A stretch of 9,520 bases of DNA. Source: Actinomycetota bacterium (GTDB lineage: Bacteria > Actinomycetota > Actinomycetes > S36-B12 > UBA5976). Position numbers and translations under genes: made by a program. Where the stretch lies: the NCBI GenBank assembly GCA_947486505.1, contig CANKTT010000051.1:1-9520 (forward strand), read 5' to 3'. Below, piece after piece: positions 1 through 6,788 of the stretch (positions within the stretch are counted from its first letter, which is position 1; each line of letters begins with the position of its first letter). The notes under the pieces were generated by a model. The model worked only from the letters and a program-made list of their open reading frames with translations, made no database searches and was not told where the DNA came from.

Positions 1-900
1 CGAACTCAGTGGGCTAGAAATTTCCGCTGACATCATCGCCGCAGTGAACTTTTCAACGAATTCGTCATAAAGGCCGTCAACAACAACCATGCGCTTTGCA
101 GCATTACATGCCTGTCCGGTGTTATCGATGCGAGCGAATACTGCAGATTCGACAACTGCATCCATGTCCTTGGTGCTCAAAAGAATGAAAGCATCAGAGC
201 CGCCAAGTTCCAAGACACACTTCTTTAAGTGACGTCCTGCAATTTCGGCAACAGCTGCGCCAGCGCGTTCTGAGCCAGTTAGCGATACGCCACGAATTGC
301 TGGATGTGGAATCATGTCTGCAATTTGCTCATTGGATGCAAAGAGATTTACATAAACGCCTTCTGGCACCCCAGCATCAGTGAAAATCTTTGCAATTGCT
401 AGCGCGGACTCTGGGCACTGTGGAGCGTGCTTCAAAATAACGGTGTTTCCTGCCACAAGGTTTGGTCCGGCAAATCGAGCAACTTGATAAGCCGGGAAGT
501 TCCACGGCATGATTCCTAGAATTGCGCCGACTGAAGACTTGCGCATAACGGCAGAACCGCCACCATCTGACAACTCGATTGGCATGTCAGCAAGTAATGT
601 TTCTGCATTGTCGGCGTAATACTGGTAAATAAAACCAGAAAATTCAACTTCGCCTGCAGCGTCAGCGACTGGCTTTCCCATTTCGCGGTTGATGATCGCA
701 GCAAGTTCATCTTGGCGATCGATATGCAGCTGGCCGATGCGATGAACAATGGCAGCACGATCTGCGATTGAAACTTTGCTCCAAGCCTTATGAGCGTTGT
801 CTGCAGAAGTAATTGCTTCGTTGCACTGGGCATCGGTTGCAGTTGCGAATTCTTGTTCAACTACTCCGGTTGCTGGATTAAGAACTTGATAGTGACTCAT
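1..900 (-). CDS. NAD(P)-dependent succinate-semialdehyde dehydrogenase-like aldehyde dehydrogenase (C-terminus cut off)
   Basis: This gene encodes the first 300 residues of an aldehyde dehydrogenase; the family is about 450-490 residues, so the C-terminal third lies left of the window. The product begins MSHYQVLNPATG. Visible family landmarks are PWNFP (132-136, catalytic Asn134), the cofactor lysine in ILK (157), LTGSERAG (207-214), ELGGSDAF with general base Glu231, and TGQAC with nucleophile Cys265 followed by NAAKR. The YYADNAE, APQCPES and GVSLTGSERAG segments resemble the GabD/YneI succinate-semialdehyde dehydrogenase branch, which oxidises succinate semialdehyde to succinate in the cytosol. 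A gamma-aminobutyraldehyde dehydrogenase is the main alternative. The start is supported by a strong ribosome site, AAAGGAAG (906-913 on the complement), 5 nt before ATG. It is divergent from the AsnC/Lrp gene and probably acts after the aminotransferase or amine oxidase across the control region. Confidence 0.9.
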   Translation of the reverse strand, partial: MSHYQVLNPATGVVEQEFATATDAQCNEAITSADNAHKAWSKVSIADRAAIVHRIGQLHIDRQDELAAIINREMGKPVADAAGEVEFSGFIYQYYADNAETLLADMPIELSDGGGSAVMRKSSVGAILGIMPWNFPAYQVARFAGPNLVAGNTVILKHAPQCPESALAIAKIFTDAGVPEGVYVNLFASNEQIADMIPHPAIRGVSLTGSERAGAAVAEIAGRHLKKCVLELGGSDAFILLSTKDMDAVVESAVFARIDNTGQACNAAKRMVVVDGLYDEFVEKFTAAMMSAEISSPLSS

Positions 901-961
901 GGGATCTTCCTTTTTCAAGACAGTCAGTTTTAAAGCCCGTTGGGCCTGGATGATTTCTTAA

Positions 962-991
962 ACAATACCCAAGGAATATCTCTGTTGTCAG
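962..991 (-). promoter_or_regulatory. Candidate promoter of the aldehyde dehydrogenase gene
   Basis: Read on the complement, CTGACA (986-991) matches five of six bases of the TTGACA -35 box. After an 18-bp spacer comes TATTGT (962-967), which matches four of six bases of the TATAAT -10 box. Transcription would start near 955, giving a leader of roughly 55 nt. A small GCCC-GTT-GGGC hairpin (935-945) would lie in that leader. The match is moderate and unverified. Confidence 0.35.
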
Positions 992-1000
992 GGGTTTTTT

Positions 1001-1072
1001 GCGATTTCTAAAGTAAAAATAAGATTTAGGTACGAATATAGTGTGAATTTTGGGTAAAAACCACGAAATCGC
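1001..1072. promoter_or_regulatory. Divergent control region: 8-bp inverted repeat around a TATAGT box
   Basis: GCGATTTC (1001-1008) and GAAATCGC (1065-1072) are exact reverse complements with centres 64 bp apart. They bracket TATAGT (1037-1042), the best -10-like hexamer upstream of the AsnC/Lrp gene, although no good -35 box precedes it. AsnC/Lrp proteins typically bind several spaced sites in such divergent regions and regulate themselves and the neighbouring gene, so this is a reasonable candidate operator region. An 8-bp pair can arise by chance in about 200 bp of sequence, so confidence is low. Confidence 0.25.
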
Positions 1073-1107
1073 TTGTATTTGATGCGAAAACCTATGAAAC
1101 TAGAAGT

Positions 1108-1566
1108 ATGTCTAAAGTTGCCGTGCTCGACGATGTCTCAAAAGCCATCATTGAGCAACTTCAGCAAGACGGTCGACGCCCTTACGCAACAATCGGTAAG
1201 GCCGTTGGGTTGTCGGAAGCTGCAGTTCGCCAACGAGTTAGCAAACTTCTGGAAACCGGAGTTATGCAAATCGTTGCTGTTACGGATCCACTTCAAGTTG
1301 GTTTTAATCGCGAAGCGATGATTGGCATTGAAGTAGATGGAGACATGGAAGCCGTCGCCGACGTGCTTTCACTTATGGATGAGATCAGCTACATCATCCT
1401 GACAGCAGGTAGCTTCGACATAATTCTCGAAGTTGTTTGTGAAGACGATGAAGCACTTCTAGAAGTAATTAATCGTAAGATCCGTGCGATTCCTGGGGTC
1501 CGCCGCACGGAAACATTCATGTATTTGAAACTGCGCAAGCAGAGCTATACCTGGGGAACCCGCTAA
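1108..1566 (+). CDS. AsnC/Lrp-family transcriptional regulator
   Basis: The 152-residue product has the normal length and layout of a single AsnC/Lrp protein. The N-terminal helix-turn-helix is at about residues 8-50 (LDDVSKAIIEQLQQDGRRPY, then a recognition helix near SEAAVRQRVSKL, 36-48). The C-terminal RAM ligand-binding, oligomer-forming domain spans about 66-145 and includes the typical GSFDIILEV turn at 101-109. Such regulators usually form dimers to octamers, bind an amino acid or related small molecule, and control an adjacent catabolic operon. The position between a divergent aldehyde dehydrogenase and an aminotransferase 20 nt downstream suggests local control of amine or GABA breakdown; this is inferred from context. 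ATG at 1108 is the only reasonable start. Its ribosome site is weak (an AGAAG too close to the start), so initiation may be leaderless-like or inefficient. Confidence 0.92.
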   Translation: MSKVAVLDDVSKAIIEQLQQDGRRPYATIGKAVGLSEAAVRQRVSKLLETGVMQIVAVTDPLQVGFNREAMIGIEVDGDMEAVADVLSLMDEISYIILTAGSFDIILEVVCEDDEALLEVINRKIRAIPGVRRTETFMYLKLRKQSYTWGTR

Positions 1567-1586
1567 CTAAAAACATTGGATACGTA

Positions 1587-2975
1587 ATGACAGCACTAGA
1601 AGATAGAACAAAAAACTCCGCAACATCAGATATGGCGCGCGATCGGCTATGGATGCACTTCACTCGTCACTCCACATACGAAAATGGTGGCGAAGTTCCG
1701 ATCATCAGTCGTGGTGAAGGTGCATACATCTATGACGAACAAGGTCGTAAGTACCTTGATGGTCTAGCCGGTTTGTTCACAGTTCAGATTGGCCATGGCC
1801 GTCGCGAACTTGCCGAAGCTGCAGCCAAGCAAATGCAGGAACTATCCTTCTTCCCACTTTGGTCCTATGCCCATCCAAAGGCAGTTGAACTTGCTGAGCG
1901 CCTAATCAGTTACGCGCCATCTTCGTTGAACCGCGTCTTTTTCACCACTGGTGGTGGCGAAGCCGTTGAGTCAGCTTGGAAAGCAGCCAAGATGTACTAC
2001 AAGCTAACTGGTCGTCCGATGAAGCATAAGGTCATCAGTCGCGCAGTTGCCTATCACGGCACCCCACAGGGCGCTTTGGCAATCACTGGTATTCCAGATG
2101 CTAAGAAGTACTTTGAACCGTTAACCCCAGGTGGTTTCCGCGTTCCAAATACAAACTTCTACCGCGCTGAATATCACGCCGACGACATCAAGGCATTCGG
2201 TCGCTGGGCTGCAGATCGCATCGAAGAAGCAATTCTTTTCGAGGGTGCTGACACAGTTGCAGCAGTATTCCTTGAGCCAGTGCAAAACTCAGGCGGTTGC
2301 TTCCCACCACCACCGGGATACCTAGAGCGCGTGCGCGAAATTTGCGATCAGTACGACGTATTGATGGTTGCAGACGAAACTATCTGTGCTTTCGGTCGCA
2401 TTGGTGACATGTTTGCCATGAAGCGCTTCGGTGTGGATCCTGACATCATCACAACTGCAAAAGGTATGACTTCGGGTTACTCCCCGATCGGCGCAATGCT
2501 AGTTGGCGACAAGGTGTTCGAACCATTCAAGAAGGGCAATACTTACTTCGCACATGGTTACACCTTTGGTGGTCACCCAGTTTCAGCTGCTGTTGCTTTG
2601 GCAAACCTGGACATTTTCGACAAAGAAGGCATCAACCAGCATGTCCGCGACAATGAAAACCAATTCCGTCGGACACTTGAGAAGTTAAACGATCTCGACA
2701 TCGTTGGTGACGTTCGTGGCGAAGGCTTCTTCTATGGCATTGAACTTGTTAAGGACAAGGCCACCAAGGAATCCTTCAACGATGATGAGTGCGAGCGCTT
2801 ACTTCGTGGCTACCTATCTAAGGCATTGTTCGAGAATGGCTTGTATTGCCGCGCCGACGATCGTGGCGACCCGGTAATCCAGTTGGCTCCGCCACTGATT
2901 TGTGGTCAAGAGCAGTTCGACGAGATGGAGCAAATCTTGCGTCACGTTCTCACTGAAGGACAAAAGATTCTCTAA
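1587..2975 (+). CDS. Class III PLP aminotransferase, putrescine/omega-amino acid type (SpuC-like)
   Basis: This is a full-length (462 aa) fold-type I, class III aminotransferase. Visible landmarks are the substrate-side segment GLAGLFTVQIGHG (59-71), the phosphate-binding TTGGGEAVESA (120-130), YHG (156-158) that stacks on the cofactor ring, VADE with Asp263 contacting the pyridine nitrogen, and the Schiff-base lysine Lys292 in TTAKGMTSGYSPIGA. YTFGGHPV (325-332) contributes phosphate contacts from the partner subunit. The closest families I recognise are putrescine-pyruvate (SpuC-type) and omega-amino-acid-pyruvate aminotransferases, often labelled 'aspartate aminotransferase family'. With the neighbouring dehydrogenase it could convert putrescine or GABA to an aldehyde and then an acid; the exact substrate cannot be read from sequence. 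The gene follows the regulator by 20 nt and has only a weak ribosome site (GGATACG), so it may depend on translation of the gene before it. Confidence 0.9.
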   Translation: MTALEDRTKNSATSDMARDRLWMHFTRHSTYENGGEVPIISRGEGAYIYDEQGRKYLDGLAGLFTVQIGHGRRELAEAAAKQMQELSFFPLWSYAHPKAVELAERLISYAPSSLNRVFFTTGGGEAVESAWKAAKMYYKLTGRPMKHKVISRAVAYHGTPQGALAITGIPDAKKYFEPLTPGGFRVPNTNFYRAEYHADDIKAFGRWAADRIEEAILFEGADTVAAVFLEPVQNSGGCFPPPPGYLERVREICDQYDVLMVADETICAFGRIGDMFAMKRFGVDPDIITTAKGMTSGYSPIGAMLVGDKVFEPFKKGNTYFAHGYTFGGHPVSAAVALANLDIFDKEGINQHVRDNENQFRRTLEKLNDLDIVGDVRGEGFFYGIELVKDKATKESFNDDECERLLRGYLSKALFENGLYCRADDRGDPVIQLAPPLICGQEQFDEMEQILRHVLTEGQKIL

Positions 2976-2993
2976 TGTTCGAGGTATTCGAAA

Positions 2994-3659
2994 ATGAATA
3001 ATCCAGTAGGAGCGACGGACCGAACCTCGGTCCGTCGCTTTCCTGAAAAAGCCGTTAAGGATATCGAAGCGGTAAATGCAATTCTTGACGCTGGTTTAGT
3101 CGCGCATGTTTCTTGTGTAGTTGATGGTCAACCATTTGTAATGCCTGTTGGGTATGCCCGAGACGGAGACCGCGTACTTTTTCACGGTTCAACTGCCTCT
3201 CGACTGTTCAAAAATTTGGCAGCAGGGCAACCTTGCTGCTTTACCGTGACTTTGCTCGATGGCATGGTTTTAGCCCGCAGTGCTTTTGAGTCCAGCATGA
3301 ATTACCGCTGTGTTATCGCCCTTGGATCATGTGAAGTACTCGAAGGTGACGAAAAGGAAGCCGCATTAATCCGAATCACCGATCACTTGCTACCTGGTCG
3401 CACTGACGAAGCCCGAAAAGCTGCGCCAAAAGAATCCAAAGCAACTTTGATGCTTGCCATGAATCTCGATGAGGTTTCGTGCAAGGTAAGTGAAGGTGAT
3501 CCAGATGATGTGCCGAGCGATCTGACAGATCCGATTTATTCAAACATTTGGGCTGGCTACGTTCCGATGAAAGAAGTCTTTGGCGAACCGGTATCTGACC
3601 CTATGACAACTGAAAAGAACATCCCAGTTCCGGACTACATAAAAAAGTGGAAGCGCTAA
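2994..3659 (+). CDS. Pyridoxamine 5'-phosphate oxidase-fold flavin-binding protein (NimA/Pyridox_ox_2 type)
   Basis: The 221-residue product has the split-barrel fold of the PNPOx superfamily in its flavin-nucleotide-binding (Pyridox_ox_2, NimA-related) branch. Evidence is the N-terminal RTSVRRFPEKAVKD (10-23), ILDAGLVAHVSCVVDGQPFVMPVGYARDGDRVLFHGSTASRL (30-71) with the HGSTASR flavin-phosphate-type loop, and the C-terminal WAGYVP (186-191). FMN or F420 binding is typical of the family. True PdxH activity is unlikely because this is a different branch. The specific reaction is unknown; its position between an aminotransferase and an amine oxidase suggests an accessory redox or detoxifying role in the same pathway. 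GAGG (2981-2984) gives a good ribosome site. The first codons carry a perfect 13-bp inverted repeat, listed separately. The conserved N-terminal motif argues against a start further downstream. Confidence 0.85.
   Translation: MNNPVGATDRTSVRRFPEKAVKDIEAVNAILDAGLVAHVSCVVDGQPFVMPVGYARDGDRVLFHGSTASRLFKNLAAGQPCCFTVTLLDGMVLARSAFESSMNYRCVIALGSCEVLEGDEKEAALIRITDHLLPGRTDEARKAAPKESKATLMLAMNLDEVSCKVSEGDPDDVPSDLTDPIYSNIWAGYVPMKEVFGEPVSDPMTTEKNIPVPDYIKKWKR
3011..3039 (+). repeat. Perfect 13-bp inverted repeat (strong hairpin) inside the start of a gene
   Basis: The arms AGCGACGGACCGA (3011-3023) and TCGGTCCGTCGCT (3027-3039) are exact reverse complements separated by a 3-nt loop, ACC. Two further G-U pairs are possible at the base. 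The structure begins 17 nt after the A of the start codon and covers codons 6-16 of the flavoprotein gene. Nine of 13 pairs are G-C. Only TTT then CC follows the stem, so it is not a canonical terminator. Confidence 0.9.
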
Positions 3660-3674
3660 CGAGAAAGATACAAA

Positions 3675-5057
3675 ATGACTGACTACCGATCAAAGTCGTT
3701 ATGGTGGGACACCTTGCCAGACGAGTTGGCAACTTCTTCGCGATACGCATTGCACTCTGACATTGATGTTGACGTAGCAATTGTTGGCGCAGGTTACACC
3801 GGACTTTGGACGGCTTACTACCTGCAACAGCGCGACCCAAACCTCAGCATCGCAGTTATCGATGCTGAGGTTGCCGGATATGGCGCATCCGGTCGTAACG
3901 GTGGCTGGTGTTCGGCATACTTCCCTACTGAGATCGACAAGCTAGGTCGAATTCATGGACGTGAGTCAGCTCGCGCTATGCAAGATGCCATGCATGACAC
4001 AGTTACTGAGATTGAGAATGTAGTTAAGGCTGAAGGTCTTGAATGCGAATGGCAGCGCGGTGGCACTATTTCGTTTGCCCGCACTTCATTGCAGTGGCAA
4101 CGCGCGCAGGAATACATTCATCATTGGGAAGAATGGGGCTACGGCGCAGAGCATTACGCATTGCTAAGCGCCGGCGAAGCAAAAGAACGAGCGCAAGCAA
4201 CAAATCTTTATGGCGCGACTTACACACCTCACGTTGCCGCTATCAACCCAGCAAAGTTAGTGCGCAGACTGGCAAATTTAGTGGAAAAACGTGGCGCAAC
4301 AATTTACGAACATACTGCTGCAACCAGGATTGAGCCAGGCAAAGTATCTACTACTGGTGGTGTCATTAGCGCTCGATACGTGGTTCGAGCAACTGAGGGA
4401 TACACCAGAACATTAGAGGGCCAAAAGCGAAAGATCGTTCCGATCTATTCCTTGATGATGGCAACTGAACCATTAAGTGAGCAGGTTTGGGATCAGATTG
4501 GTTTAGCCCAACGCGAAACCTTTGGCGACTTCAGAAACCTAATCATCTACGGCCAACGCACTGCAGACAATCGCTTTGCCTTCGGCGGCCGTGGCGCTCC
4601 ATATCACTTTGGTTCATCAATAAAAGATGAATATGACCAACACAGCAAAGTACATCCGTCGCTACTTGGCGTATTAGCTGAGCTGTTCCCAGTAGTAGCG
4701 GACGCCAAAGTAACTCACACTTGGGGTGGGCCACTTGGTGTAGCTCGCGACTGGATGGCATCTGCTGGTATTGATCGCAAAACTGGAATTGCGTGGGCTG
4801 GTGGCTATGTTGGCGACGGCGTTGGCACCACAAATCTTTCCGGTCGAACGCTTGCTGATTTGATTACCAATCAGGAAACGGGTTTGACCAAACTTCCTTG
4901 GGTTAATCACAAGTCACCTAACTGGGAAGTTGAACCGTTGCGCTGGATCGGCGCAAATGCTGGACTGCAGATCATGACTCGAGCCGACCACGCCGAAGAC
5001 AAAACTGGTAAACCCTCAAAACTTGCGGGCGTAGTTTCAAAACTCTTAGGACAGTAG
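3675..5057 (+). CDS. FAD-dependent amine/amino acid oxidoreductase (DAO family, PuuB-like)
   Basis: This 460-residue product is a D-amino-acid-oxidase-family flavoenzyme. The N-terminus SLWWDTLP (8-15) is followed by the dinucleotide-binding motif VAIVGAGYTGLWTAYYL (34-50) and the end of the second strand, VIDAE (61-65). GYGASGRNGGW (68-78) contributes FAD contacts. The C-terminal GIAWAGGYVGDGVGTTNLSGRTLADLI closes the FAD site. The pattern matches the group containing gamma-glutamylputrescine oxidase (PuuB) and related glycine/sarcosine/amine oxidases, which oxidise a C-N bond to an imine that hydrolyses to an aldehyde plus ammonia. The operon context favours an amine or a gamma-glutamyl amine as substrate, but no PuuA-like ligase or PuuD-like hydrolase lies in the window. 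The start is 15 nt after the previous stop, with a weak GAGAAAG ribosome site (3661-3667). Codons 56-66 contain a perfect inverted repeat, listed separately. Confidence 0.88.
   Translation: MTDYRSKSLWWDTLPDELATSSRYALHSDIDVDVAIVGAGYTGLWTAYYLQQRDPNLSIAVIDAEVAGYGASGRNGGWCSAYFPTEIDKLGRIHGRESARAMQDAMHDTVTEIENVVKAEGLECEWQRGGTISFARTSLQWQRAQEYIHHWEEWGYGAEHYALLSAGEAKERAQATNLYGATYTPHVAAINPAKLVRRLANLVEKRGATIYEHTAATRIEPGKVSTTGGVISARYVVRATEGYTRTLEGQKRKIVPIYSLMMATEPLSEQVWDQIGLAQRETFGDFRNLIIYGQRTADNRFAFGGRGAPYHFGSSIKDEYDQHSKVHPSLLGVLAELFPVVADAKVTHTWGGPLGVARDWMASAGIDRKTGIAWAGGYVGDGVGTTNLSGRTLADLITNQETGLTKLPWVNHKSPNWEVEPLRWIGANAGLQIMTRADHAEDKTGKPSKLAGVVSKLLGQ
3840..3872 (+). repeat. Second perfect 13-bp inverted repeat, inside the FAD oxidase gene
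   Basis: AACCTCAGCATCG (3840-3852) and CGATGCTGAGGTT (3860-3872) are exact reverse complements around a 7-nt loop, CAGTTAT. The hairpin covers codons 56-66 of the oxidase, which encode the second beta-strand of its FAD-binding fold. No T-run follows it. It does not share its arm sequence with the 3011-3039 hairpin. Confidence 0.88.
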
Positions 5058-5060
5058 TTC

Positions 5061-5897
5061 ATGACCGCAATCGTGTTGGCGCTGATGTGCGCAGTCAGTT
5101 ACGGTGTTGCTGATTTCTGGGGTGGCCTTGCCACGCGCCGAGGTTCGATCTGGAAAGTTCTGCCCATAATTGTGGCTGCAGGCATTGTGACTTTAGGAAT
5201 TGCGGTGCCATTTTTTGGCGCAACCTTTAGTCAGGGCGCGATTGTCGCCGGTGTTGCAGCTGGACTTTCTGGAACTATCGGTTACATCTTCATCATGTAT
5301 GGGTTAGCGCTTGGTCCAATGAGTGTGGTTGCTCCAATCTCGGCAGTAATCGGCGCGATCATTCCATTCGCTGTTGGTTTTCTTCGTGGCGAGACACTTT
5401 CCACAGTCGGATTCATTGGCGCTGGATTAGCTTTTGTCTCGATCGTTTTAGTCAGTCGCTCGACCGCAGATGCCACCCACCCAGTAACTGCTAAGGCAGT
5501 GATTGTGGCAATCATTGCTGGGCTTGGTATCGCTGGTTACTTACTTGGCATCAGCGGTGGTCCTGACGACAGCGGTTTGGCTCCGGTAATGGTTGGCCGA
5601 TTAGTAACTGGTGGCATCTTTATTGTGATTGCGATTGCGAAATGGAAAACCATTCGCGACGGTGCGATTGATTACAAGCTTGCCATTGCTTCTGGCTCCC
5701 TCGATGTTGTTGGTGGCGCTACTTTCATGATGGCTACCCGCGCCGGTGACTTAGTCCTGGTAGCAGTTGTCGCAGCCCTTTACCCAGCATTTACGGTGTT
5801 GCTAGCAAGGTTCGTTTTGCACGAACGTATGGAACGACATCAATTGATCGGATTGGTAAGCGCGGGCGCTGCGGTAGTCCTTCTGGCCACAAGCTAA
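5061..5897 (+). CDS. EamA/DMT-family transporter, first of a tandem pair
   Basis: The 278-residue hydrophobic product has the pattern of the drug/metabolite transporter superfamily. It shows about ten predicted membrane helices arranged as two EamA repeats, with internal landmarks GPMSVVAPISAVIGAIIPF (85-103), FLRGE (107-111) near the end of the first repeat, and ALYPAFTVLLARFVLHERMERHQLIGL (239-265) in the second. The proline-rich API and YPA segments with the downstream 'RGE'/'HER' turns are typical of EamA domains. It sits in the cytoplasmic membrane. DMT proteins export or import amino acids, amines and other metabolites; direction and substrate cannot be read here. It starts 3 nt after the amine oxidase stop with an AGGA ribosome site (5048-5051), so it is probably co-transcribed and translationally coupled, linking it to amine metabolism. 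Confidence 0.87.
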   Translation: MTAIVLALMCAVSYGVADFWGGLATRRGSIWKVLPIIVAAGIVTLGIAVPFFGATFSQGAIVAGVAAGLSGTIGYIFIMYGLALGPMSVVAPISAVIGAIIPFAVGFLRGETLSTVGFIGAGLAFVSIVLVSRSTADATHPVTAKAVIVAIIAGLGIAGYLLGISGGPDDSGLAPVMVGRLVTGGIFIVIAIAKWKTIRDGAIDYKLAIASGSLDVVGGATFMMATRAGDLVLVAVVAALYPAFTVLLARFVLHERMERHQLIGLVSAGAAVVLLATS

Positions 5898-5916
5898 GCC
5901 ATAGACTCAAAGTCTT

Positions 5917-6753
5917 ATGTCTGCCGTCCTGCTTGCCTTTGCTTGCGCCCTTTCATACGGATTCGGCGACTACTTTGGTGGACTTGCAACTAGAACCAGT
6001 CCACTATTCAAAGTTCTACCAATCACAGTTGGCACTGGTCTGGCTTCACTACTAATTGCCGCTCCGTTCCTCGGCGCAGACTTTAATCGCGAAGCAGTTA
6101 CTGCAGGAATATTTGCCGGACTATTTGGAGTAGTCGGATACATCTTTGTCCTGAAATCTCTGGGACTTGGCCCAATGGGAGCAGTTGCCCCAATTACTGC
6201 ACTAGTTGCAGTAATCATTCCGTTTAGCTTTGGCTTGTTTCGTGGCGAGCGCTTAACGGTGACTGGATCAATCGGAGCACTACTTGCTATGGCTTCGATT
6301 GTGATGGTGAGTCGATCAACAGTCGATGCCACTCACCCCCTCACTAAAGCCGCAGCCATCTATGCAGTCTTTGGCGGATTTGGTTTCGCTGGATTCTTAT
6401 TAAGTGTTGGTAGCGCACCAATTGGATCTGGGCTTTCTCCAGTAATCACCGCGCGATCTTTAACTATGGTGATTTTTTGTATCACTGCTTTAGTGCTCTG
6501 GAAATCACTGGCCGGCAAGCCGGTTGATACCAAGCGAGCGATGGCGTCGGGTGCTTTGGATGTTTGGGGTGGCACAACTTTCATGTTGGCTTCTCAGCGC
6601 GGCCAGCTGGTAATCATCTCTGTTATCGCTGCTTTGTACCCTGCAATTACGGTATTGCTGGCCCGAATCTTCTTGAAGGAACGCCTGGAGCGTCACCAGG
6701 TAGTTGGCCTCTATGGGGCCGGCATAGCCGTAGTCTTACTGACGATTTCCTAG
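5917..6753 (+). CDS. EamA/DMT-family transporter, second of a tandem pair
   Basis: This gene encodes another 278-residue, roughly ten-helix EamA transporter. Aligned by eye to its upstream neighbour without any gap, about 151 of 278 positions are identical (roughly 54%). The best conserved blocks are GGLATR (21-26), KVLPI (32-36), VSRST-DATHP (131-141) and ALYPA-TVLLAR (239-250). Equal length and absence of gaps indicate tandem duplication of one ancestral gene followed by considerable divergence. The two may work as a heteromeric pair, as some short DMT proteins do, or transport different substrates; neither can be decided from sequence. The 19-nt gap before it lacks a recognisable ribosome site and holds a small AGACT-CAA-AGTCT hairpin (5903-5915) right before ATG, so translation probably depends on the upstream gene. 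Confidence 0.87.
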   Translation: MSAVLLAFACALSYGFGDYFGGLATRTSPLFKVLPITVGTGLASLLIAAPFLGADFNREAVTAGIFAGLFGVVGYIFVLKSLGLGPMGAVAPITALVAVIIPFSFGLFRGERLTVTGSIGALLAMASIVMVSRSTVDATHPLTKAAAIYAVFGGFGFAGFLLSVGSAPIGSGLSPVITARSLTMVIFCITALVLWKSLAGKPVDTKRAMASGALDVWGGTTFMLASQRGQLVIISVIAALYPAITVLLARIFLKERLERHQVVGLYGAGIAVVLLTIS

Positions 6754-6765
6754 TAAATTAAGGAC

Positions 6766-6788
6766 CAATCGCCCACTAAGGGTGATTG
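6766..6788 (+). terminator. Possible U-tract-less terminator hairpin after the transporter pair
   Basis: CAATCGCCC (6766-6774) can pair with GGGTGATTG (6780-6788) across a 5-nt loop, ACTAA, giving a 9-bp stem with one G-U pair. It begins 12 nt after the second transporter stop, the right place to end the upstream operon. No T-run follows, so termination efficiency is uncertain. Its 3' arm overlaps the -35 box of the next gene. Confidence 0.4.

Noticed and set aside
331..342. ATTGGATGCAAA within the aldehyde dehydrogenase gene, 10 of 12 matches to the operator core.
   Set aside because: Single imperfect copy inside coding sequence, with no promoter nearby; likely chance.
935..945. GCCC-GTT-GGGC hairpin in the predicted leader of the dehydrogenase gene, followed on the complement by TTTAAAA.
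   Set aside because: Only a 4-bp stem and a short broken T-run; too weak to call an attenuator or terminator.
1575..1588. ATTGGATACGTAAT just before the aminotransferase, superficially like the ATTGGATCCAAT operator.
   Set aside because: It is not a matching palindrome; only the left half agrees, and it lies inside a co-transcribed gap.
5903..5915. AGACT-CAA-AGTCT hairpin directly before the second transporter start.
   Set aside because: A 5-bp stem is too weak to call a regulatory structure on its own; noted in the gene entry only.
5970..6332. Long open frame on the complement of the second transporter (120 codons), and similar ones under other genes.
   Set aside because: These lie wholly opposite or inside well-supported genes, have no recognisable domain or ribosome site, and are frame shadows.
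6513..6524. G-C-rich GCCGGC-AA-GCCGG region in the second transporter gene.
   Set aside because: The stem is short and the 2-nt loop is not feasible; ordinary coding sequence.
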